Below, in pieces: positions 35,252 to 47,045 of a DNA stretch of 64,000 bases. The stretch is taken from positions 45,615,109-45,679,108 of the forward strand of contig CM037864.1 of assembly GCA_021292105.1 (NCBI GenBank), read 5' to 3'. The stretch is from Anadara kagoshimensis. Its lineage: Eukaryota > Mollusca > Bivalvia > Arcoida > Arcidae. Both the position numbers and the translations under genes were made by a program. The notes under the pieces are model-generated. The model had not been told where the DNA came from, did no database searches, and saw only the letters and a program-made list of their open reading frames with translations. Every line of letters starts with the position of its first letter. Positions within the stretch are counted from its first letter, which is position 1.

Positions 35252-37535
35252 ATAAGGCTCAGGCTAAATTTCAAAACTCAGAATTTTACTTATTTCACTT
35301 CATATTCTGAAAGAAGACAATATTCTGAATTAAATGATATATAACATGGTGCTGGTGTTTGCAAATTTTGCCAAAATAGGCTTCATTCAACTGATAGGGT
35401 AGCATTCCATAATATGGTCATTTTACAATCATTTAGACTGATTTTGGCAATTTTGGCAAAATTGATCAAACTCATTGGAGTTTGAATGCTTTTTCCAAAT
35501 GACTTTAAACCAAATAATAAACAGATAATTATTCATAGTTGTCTTATGCTGAATGTGCATATCAAAATTTTACATTCAAACTCTAGTTTTTGCCAAATTG
35601 TTGCCAATTTTGCCAAATCAAAAGGAATGAATATCAAAACAAGTAAAAGTACAGCACAAGCTGAATTTAATCAATTAAGATTTGCAAATAATGCCAATAA
35701 CTGTGGAATAGTCCATGAAATTTTGAATTTTTGTATCAATTTCTATTGAAATTCACTTGTTTCCAGTTAAAAATCAAGAAATTTCATACTGCATAATAGA
35801 GATAATGGGAGATAATTCTTGAATTCCATTATTCAAACACCTCCAAATGTTTTAATGACATCATAATTGCAAAATATGATGTCATTAGTTTTAGGGTACA
35901 CTAAAATTTGAATTTTATGCAGATTCATATAGCTAAAGTTGATGAATATGGTTGCAAAATATGAATTGCTGCAATATGCACACTGTTTTGCCATGTTTAG
36001 GCTTTTAGGATAGCACACACTGCCAAATATAAGACAAATTGAAATCCATTCACATGGAACAATTGGTACATTTGTTCTTGTTGACTCAGTTTCCATGGTG
36101 ATTTCAATGTTTACACATATAACCCAACTGTTTTCCAATAGATTTTATGAAAAAGTAACTAAAATAACATAAAAATTGTCCAAAATAGCTCATAGTATCC
36201 CTAAATACATAAATCAGACAATTTGACCTTTTTGCACTTAAACTGACCTTTGACCTTTTACACTGAAAACCATTGCAAATGAGTTCATTCCACATTTTTC
36301 CAAAGTGACTGATATATAATAGTGTAAAACAAGCATAAATAAGATTTTTCTTCATGAATTTTATGACTTTTCATGATTTTGTATTTTTGCTTATAAGGCT
36401 CAGGCTAAATTTCAAAACTCAGAATTTTACTTATTTCACTTCATATTCTGAAAGAAGACAATATTCTGAATTAAATGATATATAACATGGTGCTGGTGTT
36501 TGCAAATTTTGCCAAAATAGGCTTCATTCAACTGATAGGGTAGCATTCCATAATATGGTCATTTTACAATCATTTAGACTGATTTTGGCAATTTTGGCAA
36601 AATTGATCAAACTCATTGGAGTTTGAATGCTTTTTCCAAATGACTTTAAACCAAATAATAAACAGATAATTATTCATAGTTGTCTTATGCTGAATGTGCA
36701 TATCAAAATTTTACATTCAAACTCTAGTTTTTGCCAAATTGTTGCCAATTTTGCCAAATCAAAAGGAATGAATATCAAAACAAGTAAAAGTACAGCACAA
36801 GCTGAATTTAATCAATTAAGATTTGCAAATAATGCAATAACTGTGGAATAGTCCATGAAATTTTGAATTTTTGTATCAATTTCTATTGAAATTCACTTGT
36901 TTCCTAAAAATCAAGAAATTTCATACTGCATAATAGAGATAATGGGAGATAATTCTTGAATTCCATTATTCAAACACCTCCAAATGTTTTAATGACATCA
37001 TAATTGCAAAATATGATGTCATTAGTTTTAGGGTACACTAAAATTTGAATTTTATGCAGATTCATATAGCTAAAGTTGATGAATATGGTTGCAAAATATG
37101 AATTGCTGCAATATGCACACTGTTTTGCCATGTTTAGGCTTTTAGGATAGCACACACTGCCAAATATAAGACAAATTGAAATCCATTCACATGGAACAAT
37201 TGGTACATTTTTGTTCTTGTTGACTCAGTTTCCATGGTGATTTCAATGTTTACACATATAACCCAACTGTTTTCCAATAGATTTTGCATAAAAAGTAACT
37301 AAAATAACATAAAAATTGTCCAAAATAGCTCATAGTATCCCCTAAATACATAAATCAGACAATTTGACCTTTTTGCACTTAAACTGACCTTTGACCTTTT
37401 ACACTGAAAACCATTGCAAATGAGTTCATTCCACATTTTTCCAAAGTGACTGATATATAATAGTGTAAAACAAGCATAAATAAGATTTTTCTTCATGAAT
37501 TTTATGACTTTTCATGATTTTGTATTTTTGCTTAT

Positions 37536-38223
37536 GGTTACAGACCTCAGTTGTGACTTGACACTCAAAATTAGCCAATTTTGGACTTAACACATTTAGT
37601 GTTATGCACCCATATTTCAATAATTTTGCTGAAACAACATGAATGTTGATACTTTTTCAATTCAGGAGAATTAAAACAATATTTCTATACTGTATTTATG
37701 ACCCAAGTGCAAATTTTCACAATTTTGGAAAACATTTTGTTTCCATGGCAACCACACAAAAAATTGCAAAATATTACCCCCAAATAGGCCATATTCATAG
37801 AATCAGATGGTAAACAAACCTCGAACTACATACAATGGCACACATTTTCCCTGAATCCTTAAATATTCCACTTTTTCTTTGTGAAGGAAAACCAGGGTCT
37901 TGTTGGATTCATTTTTTCAGAAATTTGGGAAATGTGCCAACCATGCTAAAAGCACATGGCAATGTTTACACCCAAAATGTGGTCTTGCCATAGGAAGTGT
38001 ATGGTGCGGCGGAAGTCCTTATGCCGGAAATATAGTGCTATAGTCAATCAAATCAGGTTTAAATTTTTGCAAACCTAAGAACCTCTCACCATGGCAATAT
38101 TGCAAACTACTACCTATTAACAAATTTAAATGAGCATGGTCTAAGGAAAGGCATCTGGGTTTGTTTTATGCACTACTTTTGACCGTCCCACATCTGGCCT
38201 TATCACGACTGAGGTCTCATACC
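37536..38223. mobile_element. Module A, copy 5
   Basis: 688 bp, with the same ends and AT flanks. It is the last A module before the gap and is followed by two B modules. Confidence 0.8.
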
Positions 38224-40485
38224 ATAAGGCTCAGGCTAAATTTCAAACTCAGAATTTTACTTATTTCACTTCATATTCTGAAAGAAGACAATATTCTGAA
38301 TTAAATGATATATAACATGGTGCTGGTGTTTGCAAATTTTGCCAAAATAGGCTTCATTCAACTGATAGGGTAGCATTCCATAATATGGTCATTTTACAAT
38401 CATTTAGACTGATTTTGGCAATTTTGGCAAAATTGATCAAACTCATTGGAGTTTGAATGCTTTTTCCAAATGACTTTAAACCAAATAATAAACAGATAAT
38501 TTATTCATAGTTGTCTTATGCTGAATGTGCATATCAAAATTTTACATTCAAACTCTAGTTTTTGCCAAATTGTTGCCAATTTTGCCAAATCAAAAGGAAT
38601 GAATATCAAAACAAGTAAAAGTACAGCACAAGCTGAATTTAATCAATTAAGATTTGCAAATAATGCAATAACTGTGGAATAGTCCATGAAATTTTGAATT
38701 TTTGTATCAATTTCTATTGAAATTCACTTGTTTCCAGTTAAAAATCAAGAAATTTCATACTGCATAATAGAGATAATGGGAGATAATTCTTGAATTCCAT
38801 TATTCAAACACCTCCAAATGTTTTAATGACATCATAATTGCAAAATATGATGTCATTAGTTTTAGGGTACACTAAAATTTGAATTTTATGCAGATTCATA
38901 TAGCTAAAGTTGATGAATATGGTTGCAAAATGAATTGCTGCAATATGCACACTGTTTTGCCATGTTTAGGCTTTTAGGATAGCACACACTGCCAAATATA
39001 AGACAAATTGAAATCCATTCACATGGAACAATTGGTACATTTGTTCTTGTTGACTCAGTTTCCATGGTGATTTCAATGTTTACACATATAACCCAACTGT
39101 TTTCCAATAGATTTTGCATGAAAAGTAACTAAAATAACATAAAAATTGTCCAAAATAGCTCATAGTATCCCTAAATACATAAATCAGACAATTTGACCTT
39201 TTTGCACTTAAACTGACCTTTGACCTTTTACACTGAAAACCATTGCAAATGAGTTCATTCCACATTTTTCCAAAGTGACTGATATATAATAGTGTAAAAC
39301 AAGCATAAATAAGATTTTCTTCATGAATTTTATGACTTTTCATGATTTTGTATTTTTGCTTATAAGGCTCAGGCTAAATTTCAAACTCAGAATTTTACTT
39401 ATTTCACTTCATATTCTGAAAGAACAATATTCTGAATTAAATGATATAACATGGTGCTGGTGTTTGCAAATTTTGCCAAATAGGCTTCATTCAACTGATA
39501 GGGTAGCATTCCATAATATGGTCATTTTACAATCATTTAGACTGATTTTGGCAATTTTGGCAAAATTGATCAAACTCATTGGAGTTTGAATGCTTTTTCC
39601 AAATGACTTTAAACCAAATAATAAACAGATAATTTTATTCATAGTTGTCTTATGCTGAATGTGCATATCAAAATTTTACATTCAAACTCTAGTTTTTGCC
39701 AAAATTGTTGCCAATTTTTGCAAATCAAAAGGATGAATATCAAAACAAGTAAAAGTACAGCACAAGCTGAATTTAATCAATTAAGATTTGCAAATAATGT
39801 CAATAACTGTGGAATCTCCATGAAATTTTGAATTTTTTGTATCAATTTCTATTGAAATTCACTTGTTTTCCAGTTAAAAATCAAGAAATTTCATACTGCA
39901 TAATAGAGATAATGGGAGATAATTCTTGAATTCCATTATTCAAACACCTCCAAATGTTTAATGACCATCATAATTGCAAATATGATGTCTTAGTTTTAGG
40001 GTACACTAAAATTTGAATTTTATGCAGATTCATATAGCTAAAGTTGATAATAATGGTTGCAAATGTGAATTGCTGCAATATGCACACTGTTTTTGCCATG
40101 TTTGCTTTTAGGATAGCACACACTGCCAAATATAAGACAATTGAATCCATTCACATGGAACAATTGGTACATTTGTTCTTGTTGACTCAGTTTTCCATGG
40201 TGATTTCATGTTTACACATATAACCCAACTGTTTTCCAATAGATTTTGCATAAAAGTAACTAAAATAACATAAAAATTGTCCAAAATAGCTCATAGTATC
40301 CCTTAAATACATAAATCAGACAATTTGACCTTTTTGCACTTAAACTGACCTTTCACCTTTTACACTGAAAACCATTGCAAATGAGTTTCATTCCACATTT
40401 TTCCAAAGTGACTGATATATATAGTGTAAACAAGCATAAATAAGATTTTTCTTCATGAATTTTATGACTTTTCATGATTTTGTAT

Positions 40486-41485
40486 NNNNNNNNNNNNNNN
40501 NNNNNNNNNNNNNNNNNNNNNNNNNNNNNNNNNNNNNNNNNNNNNNNNNNNNNNNNNNNNNNNNNNNNNNNNNNNNNNNNNNNNNNNNNNNNNNNNNNNN
40601 NNNNNNNNNNNNNNNNNNNNNNNNNNNNNNNNNNNNNNNNNNNNNNNNNNNNNNNNNNNNNNNNNNNNNNNNNNNNNNNNNNNNNNNNNNNNNNNNNNNN
40701 NNNNNNNNNNNNNNNNNNNNNNNNNNNNNNNNNNNNNNNNNNNNNNNNNNNNNNNNNNNNNNNNNNNNNNNNNNNNNNNNNNNNNNNNNNNNNNNNNNNN
40801 NNNNNNNNNNNNNNNNNNNNNNNNNNNNNNNNNNNNNNNNNNNNNNNNNNNNNNNNNNNNNNNNNNNNNNNNNNNNNNNNNNNNNNNNNNNNNNNNNNNN
40901 NNNNNNNNNNNNNNNNNNNNNNNNNNNNNNNNNNNNNNNNNNNNNNNNNNNNNNNNNNNNNNNNNNNNNNNNNNNNNNNNNNNNNNNNNNNNNNNNNNNN
41001 NNNNNNNNNNNNNNNNNNNNNNNNNNNNNNNNNNNNNNNNNNNNNNNNNNNNNNNNNNNNNNNNNNNNNNNNNNNNNNNNNNNNNNNNNNNNNNNNNNNN
41101 NNNNNNNNNNNNNNNNNNNNNNNNNNNNNNNNNNNNNNNNNNNNNNNNNNNNNNNNNNNNNNNNNNNNNNNNNNNNNNNNNNNNNNNNNNNNNNNNNNNN
41201 NNNNNNNNNNNNNNNNNNNNNNNNNNNNNNNNNNNNNNNNNNNNNNNNNNNNNNNNNNNNNNNNNNNNNNNNNNNNNNNNNNNNNNNNNNNNNNNNNNNN
41301 NNNNNNNNNNNNNNNNNNNNNNNNNNNNNNNNNNNNNNNNNNNNNNNNNNNNNNNNNNNNNNNNNNNNNNNNNNNNNNNNNNNNNNNNNNNNNNNNNNNN
41401 NNNNNNNNNNNNNNNNNNNNNNNNNNNNNNNNNNNNNNNNNNNNNNNNNNNNNNNNNNNNNNNNNNNNNNNNNNNNNNNNNNNNN
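40486..41485. other. Assembly gap (1,000 N)
   Basis: Exactly 1,000 N, so the length is a placeholder. The left flank is the end of the eleventh B module. The right flank is not array sequence. The array may continue for an unknown length inside the gap. Confidence 0.99.
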
Positions 41486-42442
41486 CGGCTCTTTTCTTTA
41501 CAAGTATGACTCTCAATAGTGCTAATTTACTTTATTTAGTGGTGGTCTTATTTCAGCTATTTTCGCAGTAGACAAATTGCACTAATTCGTGATTACAGTG
41601 AATATAATGGAGTACCTTTGGAATTATGAAGTACTTGTTCACAATTACTTACGATCTCAAAATAAATACATTTACAGAAATTGTTTCTTATTTATGACAA
41701 AACAATGGGAACCTATGTTGTCTTCTGACAACTTTTGTTTCATTTAATATGTTAAATTGGTTTAATTTTGTTTATTTTTCCATTTGATATGTTGAAATAG
41801 TTTTTTTCCATTTTCTGAGTAGTTTTTTCCATTTTCTGAGTAAATTTGTTAAAAGTTTAGTTTTACCAATAGTCTTATTTGATTCATTTTAATACAAATA
41901 GCTAGTAGTTTAAGTTTACAACTTGTGATGTCAAAGGCACAGACATCGTGCATGCTGTATGCATAGAAAAAATGTCTCTATAACGATAAACATGTACTAG
42001 TCTTCCAAATCAAAACTACTGGGAAAACTTGTACAAAATTTAATATGCATGTTTGATACATGTTTAATGTTTGACAAAAATATGTAGTGGTACCTGTACC
42101 GATTCATGGAAATACATTTTTAATCCATAAAATTGTCTAAATTGTCCTTTTTAGGTTACATTTGTGCATCTTAGCAATAGAGGACAGTTGTTCAATTTTT
42201 TTTAGAATTAATCTTTATTTCTTCTTTTTTGAATTCAGCAACAACATTTGCTACCGAAAAATGTGATTTCCTATTTTCCATCATTGCCATATTTAAAGAA
42301 GCTGCTTTTCTTCAAACTCTAAATTTTTAACCATAAAATAAATGTGTAAACGTAATCATGTGTGTCACAAAACACCAAAGGAATTTAATTACATTGAAAT
42401 TTATTTTAGTTACCATTACCTCCCTAGGATTTATTGATCTCT
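41486..42442. other. AT-rich stretch with no gene seen
   Basis: It follows the gap. I recognise no coding or repeat feature with confidence. A short internal duplication occurs at about 41805-41840 (TTTTTCCATTTTCTGAGTA twice). Confidence 0.4.
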
Positions 42443-43500
42443 CAGGGCTCAAAATAGGGCGAAGTTGGGCGATATCTTCGTCCTGTTTCAAAAAACTTTG
42501 CCTGAAACTGCCTAAAAAGCGAAGTTCTAGTAGCCCTAAGTTTTGATAATTTTACTTAACCCTAGAGGGGCCTCTGACCATGACACACATTAATATGTAT
42601 GTTCAGGTACCTCCCAATATACCCAGGTGTGTTAATCCGATAATTATAAATTCATCAACCTGTTGATTGAAGTAATTAAAGGTCATCATGATGAAAAGGC
42701 CTAATTAACTGCTACAAAAACAGCTCTGTCAATGTTTATGTATTAAGATGAAAACCAGAAGTCCTTGTTGTAAACATACAATACACATTGTTTTTTGATA
42801 AGAAACTTTAATAAAATAACGGACCATTTCAAAATGTTTCTCTTCCATAAATTAAAGTAGTTTACAGCTGAATGATGTTAAATCAGCCAAATCATCTCTA
42901 GACATTGGAGTAGGACAAACAAAAATCCCAATGGCTATTTATAGGAACCATCTGTTTACACAAGGGGAATAACTCTATTTTCAAAAGAATGGCCTAGTGC
43001 AATTTTAAATTTTTTAAATTTTTTTTAATTAATATTTTTTTCAAAAGATTTTCACCTTTTAATTTTAATATATATATATATATATTTCAATTTTACATTG
43101 TAGTTGAATTATACCGGTATCCAAATTGCTGTTAAATAAATATGTTTCTTGCTTTAATTGACCATTTAGGAAAAGAGTCTTTGAATTACAAACAACATTT
43201 TTGTTGAAATCATATCAATACATGTATATAATTAACAAATAACAATAATTAAAAAAAGAAAAAAAAAACCAATAACAATAATACAAAAATAATGAAGAAA
43301 TATATTTATATGGAATTCAAAATTATAATTACTCTCTTTGCACTCTTCCGGTAAGAGGATTGTGAAATTTAAAGTTGATTTTTTTTTAAATATGCCAAAT
43401 TTTGCATGCAAAAAACTTCTCCCTATATTAAAAACTTCTCCCTAACCTTGGCTTAGGGAGAAGTCACTTCTCCCTGTTCAAAAATCTATTTTGAGCCCTG
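42443..43500. mobile_element. Non-autonomous DNA transposon with CAGGGCTC ends
   Basis: The left end is CAGGGCTCAAAATAG and the right end is its exact reverse complement (15 bp). The flanks ATCTCT and ATTTCT differ by one base and may be a decayed target duplication. CAGGG-type termini suggest an hAT-like element, but that is an inference. The interior contains inverted runs of CTTCTCCCT/AGGGAGAAG and no transposase. The 62-codon frame at 42358-42546 overlaps the element border and is not a gene. Confidence 0.65.
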
Positions 43501-44419
43501 ATTTCTAAATGTAAAACAAAACTAACCAGAGCAGCGATAAATTTTAAAGCTACTGCTTATAGAAACAATGTTTTACCCCAAACACTGCTCAGAGTAAGGC
43601 AGTGAAGAGTTAAGAAAGAAAGTATGGAAGACCTCATGGATGGCATTGAAACTTGCCCATTTTGGCATTTAATATGTTAAATAGGTTTAACTATGCCCAT
43701 ACTTCATTTGACATGTTATAGTGTTAGTTTTGCTCATTTTCTCATTTAATTTCTTAACAAGGTGTATTAAAAGGTGTATTTTTCTCAAATACACATAAAA
43801 AATTGTTTATTTTTTCATAATGCCAATAAATATTGCAGTTAATGTTTCAAGTACCTTTATTTTTATGTTGTATACATATCTTGTATCACAATAAAGTTAG
43901 TTTTCTAGTTGATTCCGAGTTCTTTATTTTTATATGTTTTATCGAACATTACATATTATGTTGCTAAACTTGTCATCTGTCTGTTTATTGACTGTCCCTT
44001 TCCTGAAATTCACCTTCATTTCCATCTAATTTGAATGTCATATTTACGCAAAACATGACAATATTTAAAGCTTTTGTTTTTTTTTTTTTTTTTGGAAAAG
44101 TTTTTTTAAATAATACTTCATAATAAATCTTGAATAATACCGGTACTGCAAAATAATTCTAAAAATTCAATAAACAGTATAGGTTCTATCTCAATTGATG
44201 TGAAGGAGGTGTTCTCTTGAGTTTATTTATCAAGACCCTTTACAATTACTAGAAACTTGGCAGTTGTGAAATGTGACATGGATCTTGGACTGGTATGTTT
44301 GTATTTAATTTGTATTTACATTTTGCTACATATAAGACATGAAATAGACTTTGTGTAATGTCAATTAGCTAGTAGCTAAATGCATATATAATTAATAATT
44401 TAAACAAAATTTTTAAAAG
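43501..44419. other. AT-rich stretch with no gene seen
   Basis: It contains a poly-T run near 44074-44093. I see no supported exon. Confidence 0.4.
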
Positions 44420-44582
44420 TTTGATTTAGAATCTATGAATTTACACATGGTAATCAGGGGTTACATGAGATGACGCATGTGTGTCCACTCAGTCTTCAAA
44501 GCACAACAAATGACTGCACAAAACCATGGGTGGGCATGTAACCCCTAATTACCATGTGTAAATCCATGGAATCTAAATCAAT
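44420..44582. mobile_element. Short MITE with ~46-bp inverted arms
   Basis: TGATTTAGAATCTATG at 44422 is mirrored by CCATGGAATCTAAATCA ending at 44580. The arms continue through ACACATGGTAAT and GGGGTTACATG. The middle is about 67 bp. AT-rich flanks extend the symmetry weakly. Confidence 0.75.
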
Positions 44583-44589
44583 TTTGTTT

Positions 44590-45255
44590 AATTAGCTCAA
44601 ACTAACTATAGCTTGTAAGCGTATAACATGGTGAAGTGTGTGTCCATCTGTAAACTTTAATCTCCTCCTCTGAAACCACTCTGCCAATTGGAACCCAATT
44701 TGGAATGGAAGGTCCCAAGGATGAATAAACCAGGCGACTCCACCTGACATACAAGATGGCCACTATTGCAAACCCTATAAATGGTCATTACACGTTTATC
44801 AACTATTCAGTTCAAATTTGATATTTAGAAAGTAGATGTCTAGCCATTTAATGATGGAATGGGTTTTTTCAGTAACTTTTTCTATTTTACTTGTAATTAG
44901 CAGAATATGCTAAATTTAAACGATTATATGAAAATCTTCTTCTCGGAAACTACAAAGACAGTTGAAACCAAATTTGGGTTGGGAGTCCCTAGGTAGAGTA
45001 GATGAAAGTTTGAAAAAATCAACATCCTGCAACATCCAAGATGGTTTCCATTGCTATAAATAGCAAAAACCTGTAAATGGTCATTACACGTTTATTTATT
45101 AATCGATTTAGTTCAAATTTGAGATATAAATTGAAAATGTACAAGCCTAGTCATGTAATATGTAATTGTTTTGTTGACTAAATTTTCACAATATGACAGG
45201 CATCTTGTCTGCCAGTTGAGCAATACAGGCCCTATTGGGCCTCTTGTTTCATTGG
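44590..45255 (-). repeat. Dispersed repeat of the AACAAGAGGCCCA type, with internal duplication
   Basis: On the minus strand it begins AACAAGAGGCCCAATAGGGC and continues TGTATTGCTC. It contains two diverged halves that share AATGGTCATTACACGTTTAT (about 44783 and 45077), AAGATGG and a segment on imperfect binding of the form CCAATTTG. A second member lies at about 60030-60340. I recall this head motif from many bivalve genomic sequences. Confidence 0.6.
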
Positions 45256-45605
45256 GTGGAACGGAGCAGTGGTGTTTTACAACCTAATCTGTATCCAGGC
45301 ATTCATTGCTGGAACAGTAGAGTAAATGTATCTGGAGAAAATGGGTCAATTGTTTCTCAAACTAGGATATGTATGCCCTAGAGAGGCACTGTGATCTGAA
45401 AGCTGTTGCTTTAGACCACTTGACTACTGAATCCCCCTGGGTTTTTTTTTAGTGATATACACATCAAATATGGGAAGACCATTTTAAGTAGAACATTTTA
45501 TACCTCTGAATGATTTCAGAATCATGACAAGATTTAAATATTCGCAAATGTTACCTGAATGAAAAATTGACAGATGAATGATTAAAGAGGTTGCAACTGT
45601 ATGTT

Positions 45606-45610
<5 letters not shown>

Positions 45611-45637
<27 letters not shown>
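45611..45637. repeat. (CT)n microsatellite
   Basis: A perfect 27-bp CT run. Confidence 0.95.
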
Positions 45638-45640
<3 letters not shown>

Positions 45641-45889
45641 CAATCAACTGAAATTGTTAAAAGAAGAATTGGTCCCAATCATTATTTTTTATAATAAAGA
45701 AATATGATATTATCCCATTACAGTTCATTATGAATTAAAAATAATTTTATACATACAGTATATCTATGTTTATCTATCACAGCAAATTCAAACATTAGGC
45801 CAGAGAAAAAATGTGTGTGTTTCCACTTATCTTGCAAAAAACCAACATGAGTTTTAAATCAGGGATTCAGTGTAAAATACTCAACCATA

Positions 45890-46080
45890 ATGATGGAGAC
45901 AGGTGGTACAGAGGTTTAGGGAGCCCTAATGATTCAATGGCTGTGGTTTCAATCCCCAGCTGAAATGTGTGGTAATGTGCTAGAGCAAAAAAAATTAATT
46001 TCATCATACTCTAGTCCATCCAGTTGCCAAACAAATGTGTACTGTAAAATCTGCTGGAAGTTAACCTTGCATTGGATTGC
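45890..46080 (+). repeat. tRNA-like SINE relic
   Basis: GACAGGTGGTACAGAGGTTT followed about 40 bp later by GTGGTTTCAATCCCCAG resembles diverged A and B boxes, with an AT-rich body after it. The copy is old, and the assignment rests on box spacing. Confidence 0.4.
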
Positions 46081-46800
46081 CATTCTGTCCAAAAGACATT
46101 AGTGAAAACACAAAATATTTTTCTTGGCTTCAAAAATAAATTACTACTGGTACTACTACAACTACATAAATATCTATGGAACTCACAATCAGTTGTTGGC
46201 AGGATAGTTCAACTTTTTAAACAAAAAACATAAAATGTTAATAATTACCAACCATAATATAAAAAGACATAGAAACAATATGGCTCTGATACCATGTACA
46301 TACAAATTAAGGATACAACTATTCTCTTTCATAAAGACTTGATTTTCTTAAAATTGCAACATAACAACCATTCCCTCCATACAATTAATGTAGTTGACTA
46401 ACATACCACAAGATCGATATCCATAATTTTTGTGCAGAATGTTTTGAAAATTATCTACTTCACAAAGCCCTACACAAAATGTCATTTCTACTGGAAAACA
46501 CCAACTAATGCAATTCAATATCCATTGGAAAAAAGTTCTGCATAAACATTTTACACTAGTGGACCAAATTATGCAGGTTGACATTTGTAAAATAACAAAA
46601 TTTGGCAAGTTGCTAAAGATGATATGAAATGCCCTTGTTGTGTCAAGCCACCCCAGCATGATCAGAATAGAGAAAGTCAGCCTATTTTTGTATGTACATA
46701 ATGTCAGATAGCTATATGGACGGGACTGTAAACTGTTACTGGATTTCTTTAGATATGTTTAAATATTATACATCATACAATAAATATATAAAAGCTACAT
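46081..46800. other. Stretch with no supported gene
   Basis: A 103-codon minus-strand frame at 46348-46659 has no recognisable domain and no splice context. It may be chance, or distant 3' UTR of the kinesin gene. Confidence 0.35.
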
Positions 46801-46804
46801 ATAC

Positions 46805-47045
46805 AAGTTGTACAGTGTAGCCACAGTTCATACAATGTAGTAACAAGTTATACCATGTAGTTAAAAATTATACAATGTAGCTAGTTTATAAAATGCAGCT
46901 ACAGTTTAAAAAATGTAACTACAAATGATAAATTGTAGCCACAAATTATACAATGTAGTTACAAATACAAGAATGCAGCTACAAATTATACAACATAGCT
47001 ACAAAAGATACAATGTACATGTAGCTACAAGATACTAGTACACAA
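46805..47045. repeat. Minisatellite, ~20-bp unit
   Basis: About eleven diverged copies of a unit like TACAATGTAGCTACAAATTA. The units vary by substitution (CAATGTAGTTAC, GAATGCAGCTAC) and are 17-25 bp long. Confidence 0.85.

Larger units (their letters stand above)
24554..40485. repeat. Composite satellite array of A and B modules (15.9 kb, open at the gap)
   Basis: B modules start at 25242, 26388, 27530, 29352, 30483, 32297, 33431, 35252, 36393, 38224 and 39362 and measure about 1,131-1,146 bp. A modules start at 24554, 28667, 31614, 34567 and 37536 and measure 683-688 bp. The order is A-BBB, then A-BB four times, so the usual higher-order unit is about 2.96 kb. Copies look nearly identical apart from scattered 1-2 bp indels. 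Open frames within B (for example those starting MLNVHIKIL) are broken at different points in different copies and lie in AT-rich sequence, so I regard the array as non-coding. The right end is unknown because B11 runs into the assembly gap. Confidence 0.95.

Noticed and set aside
25242..40485. Recurrent 60-117-codon frames in the array as a conserved gene family
   Set aside because: Start and stop points change from copy to copy through single-base indels, both strands give frames, and the composition is AT-rich low complexity. The similarity between copies comes from DNA repetition.
24554..40485. A CRISPR-like or phage-like repeat array
   Set aside because: The units are over 1 kb with no spacer structure, and the window is plainly eukaryotic.
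40353..41571. Three frames of more than 350 codons across the gap
   Set aside because: They consist almost wholly of N.
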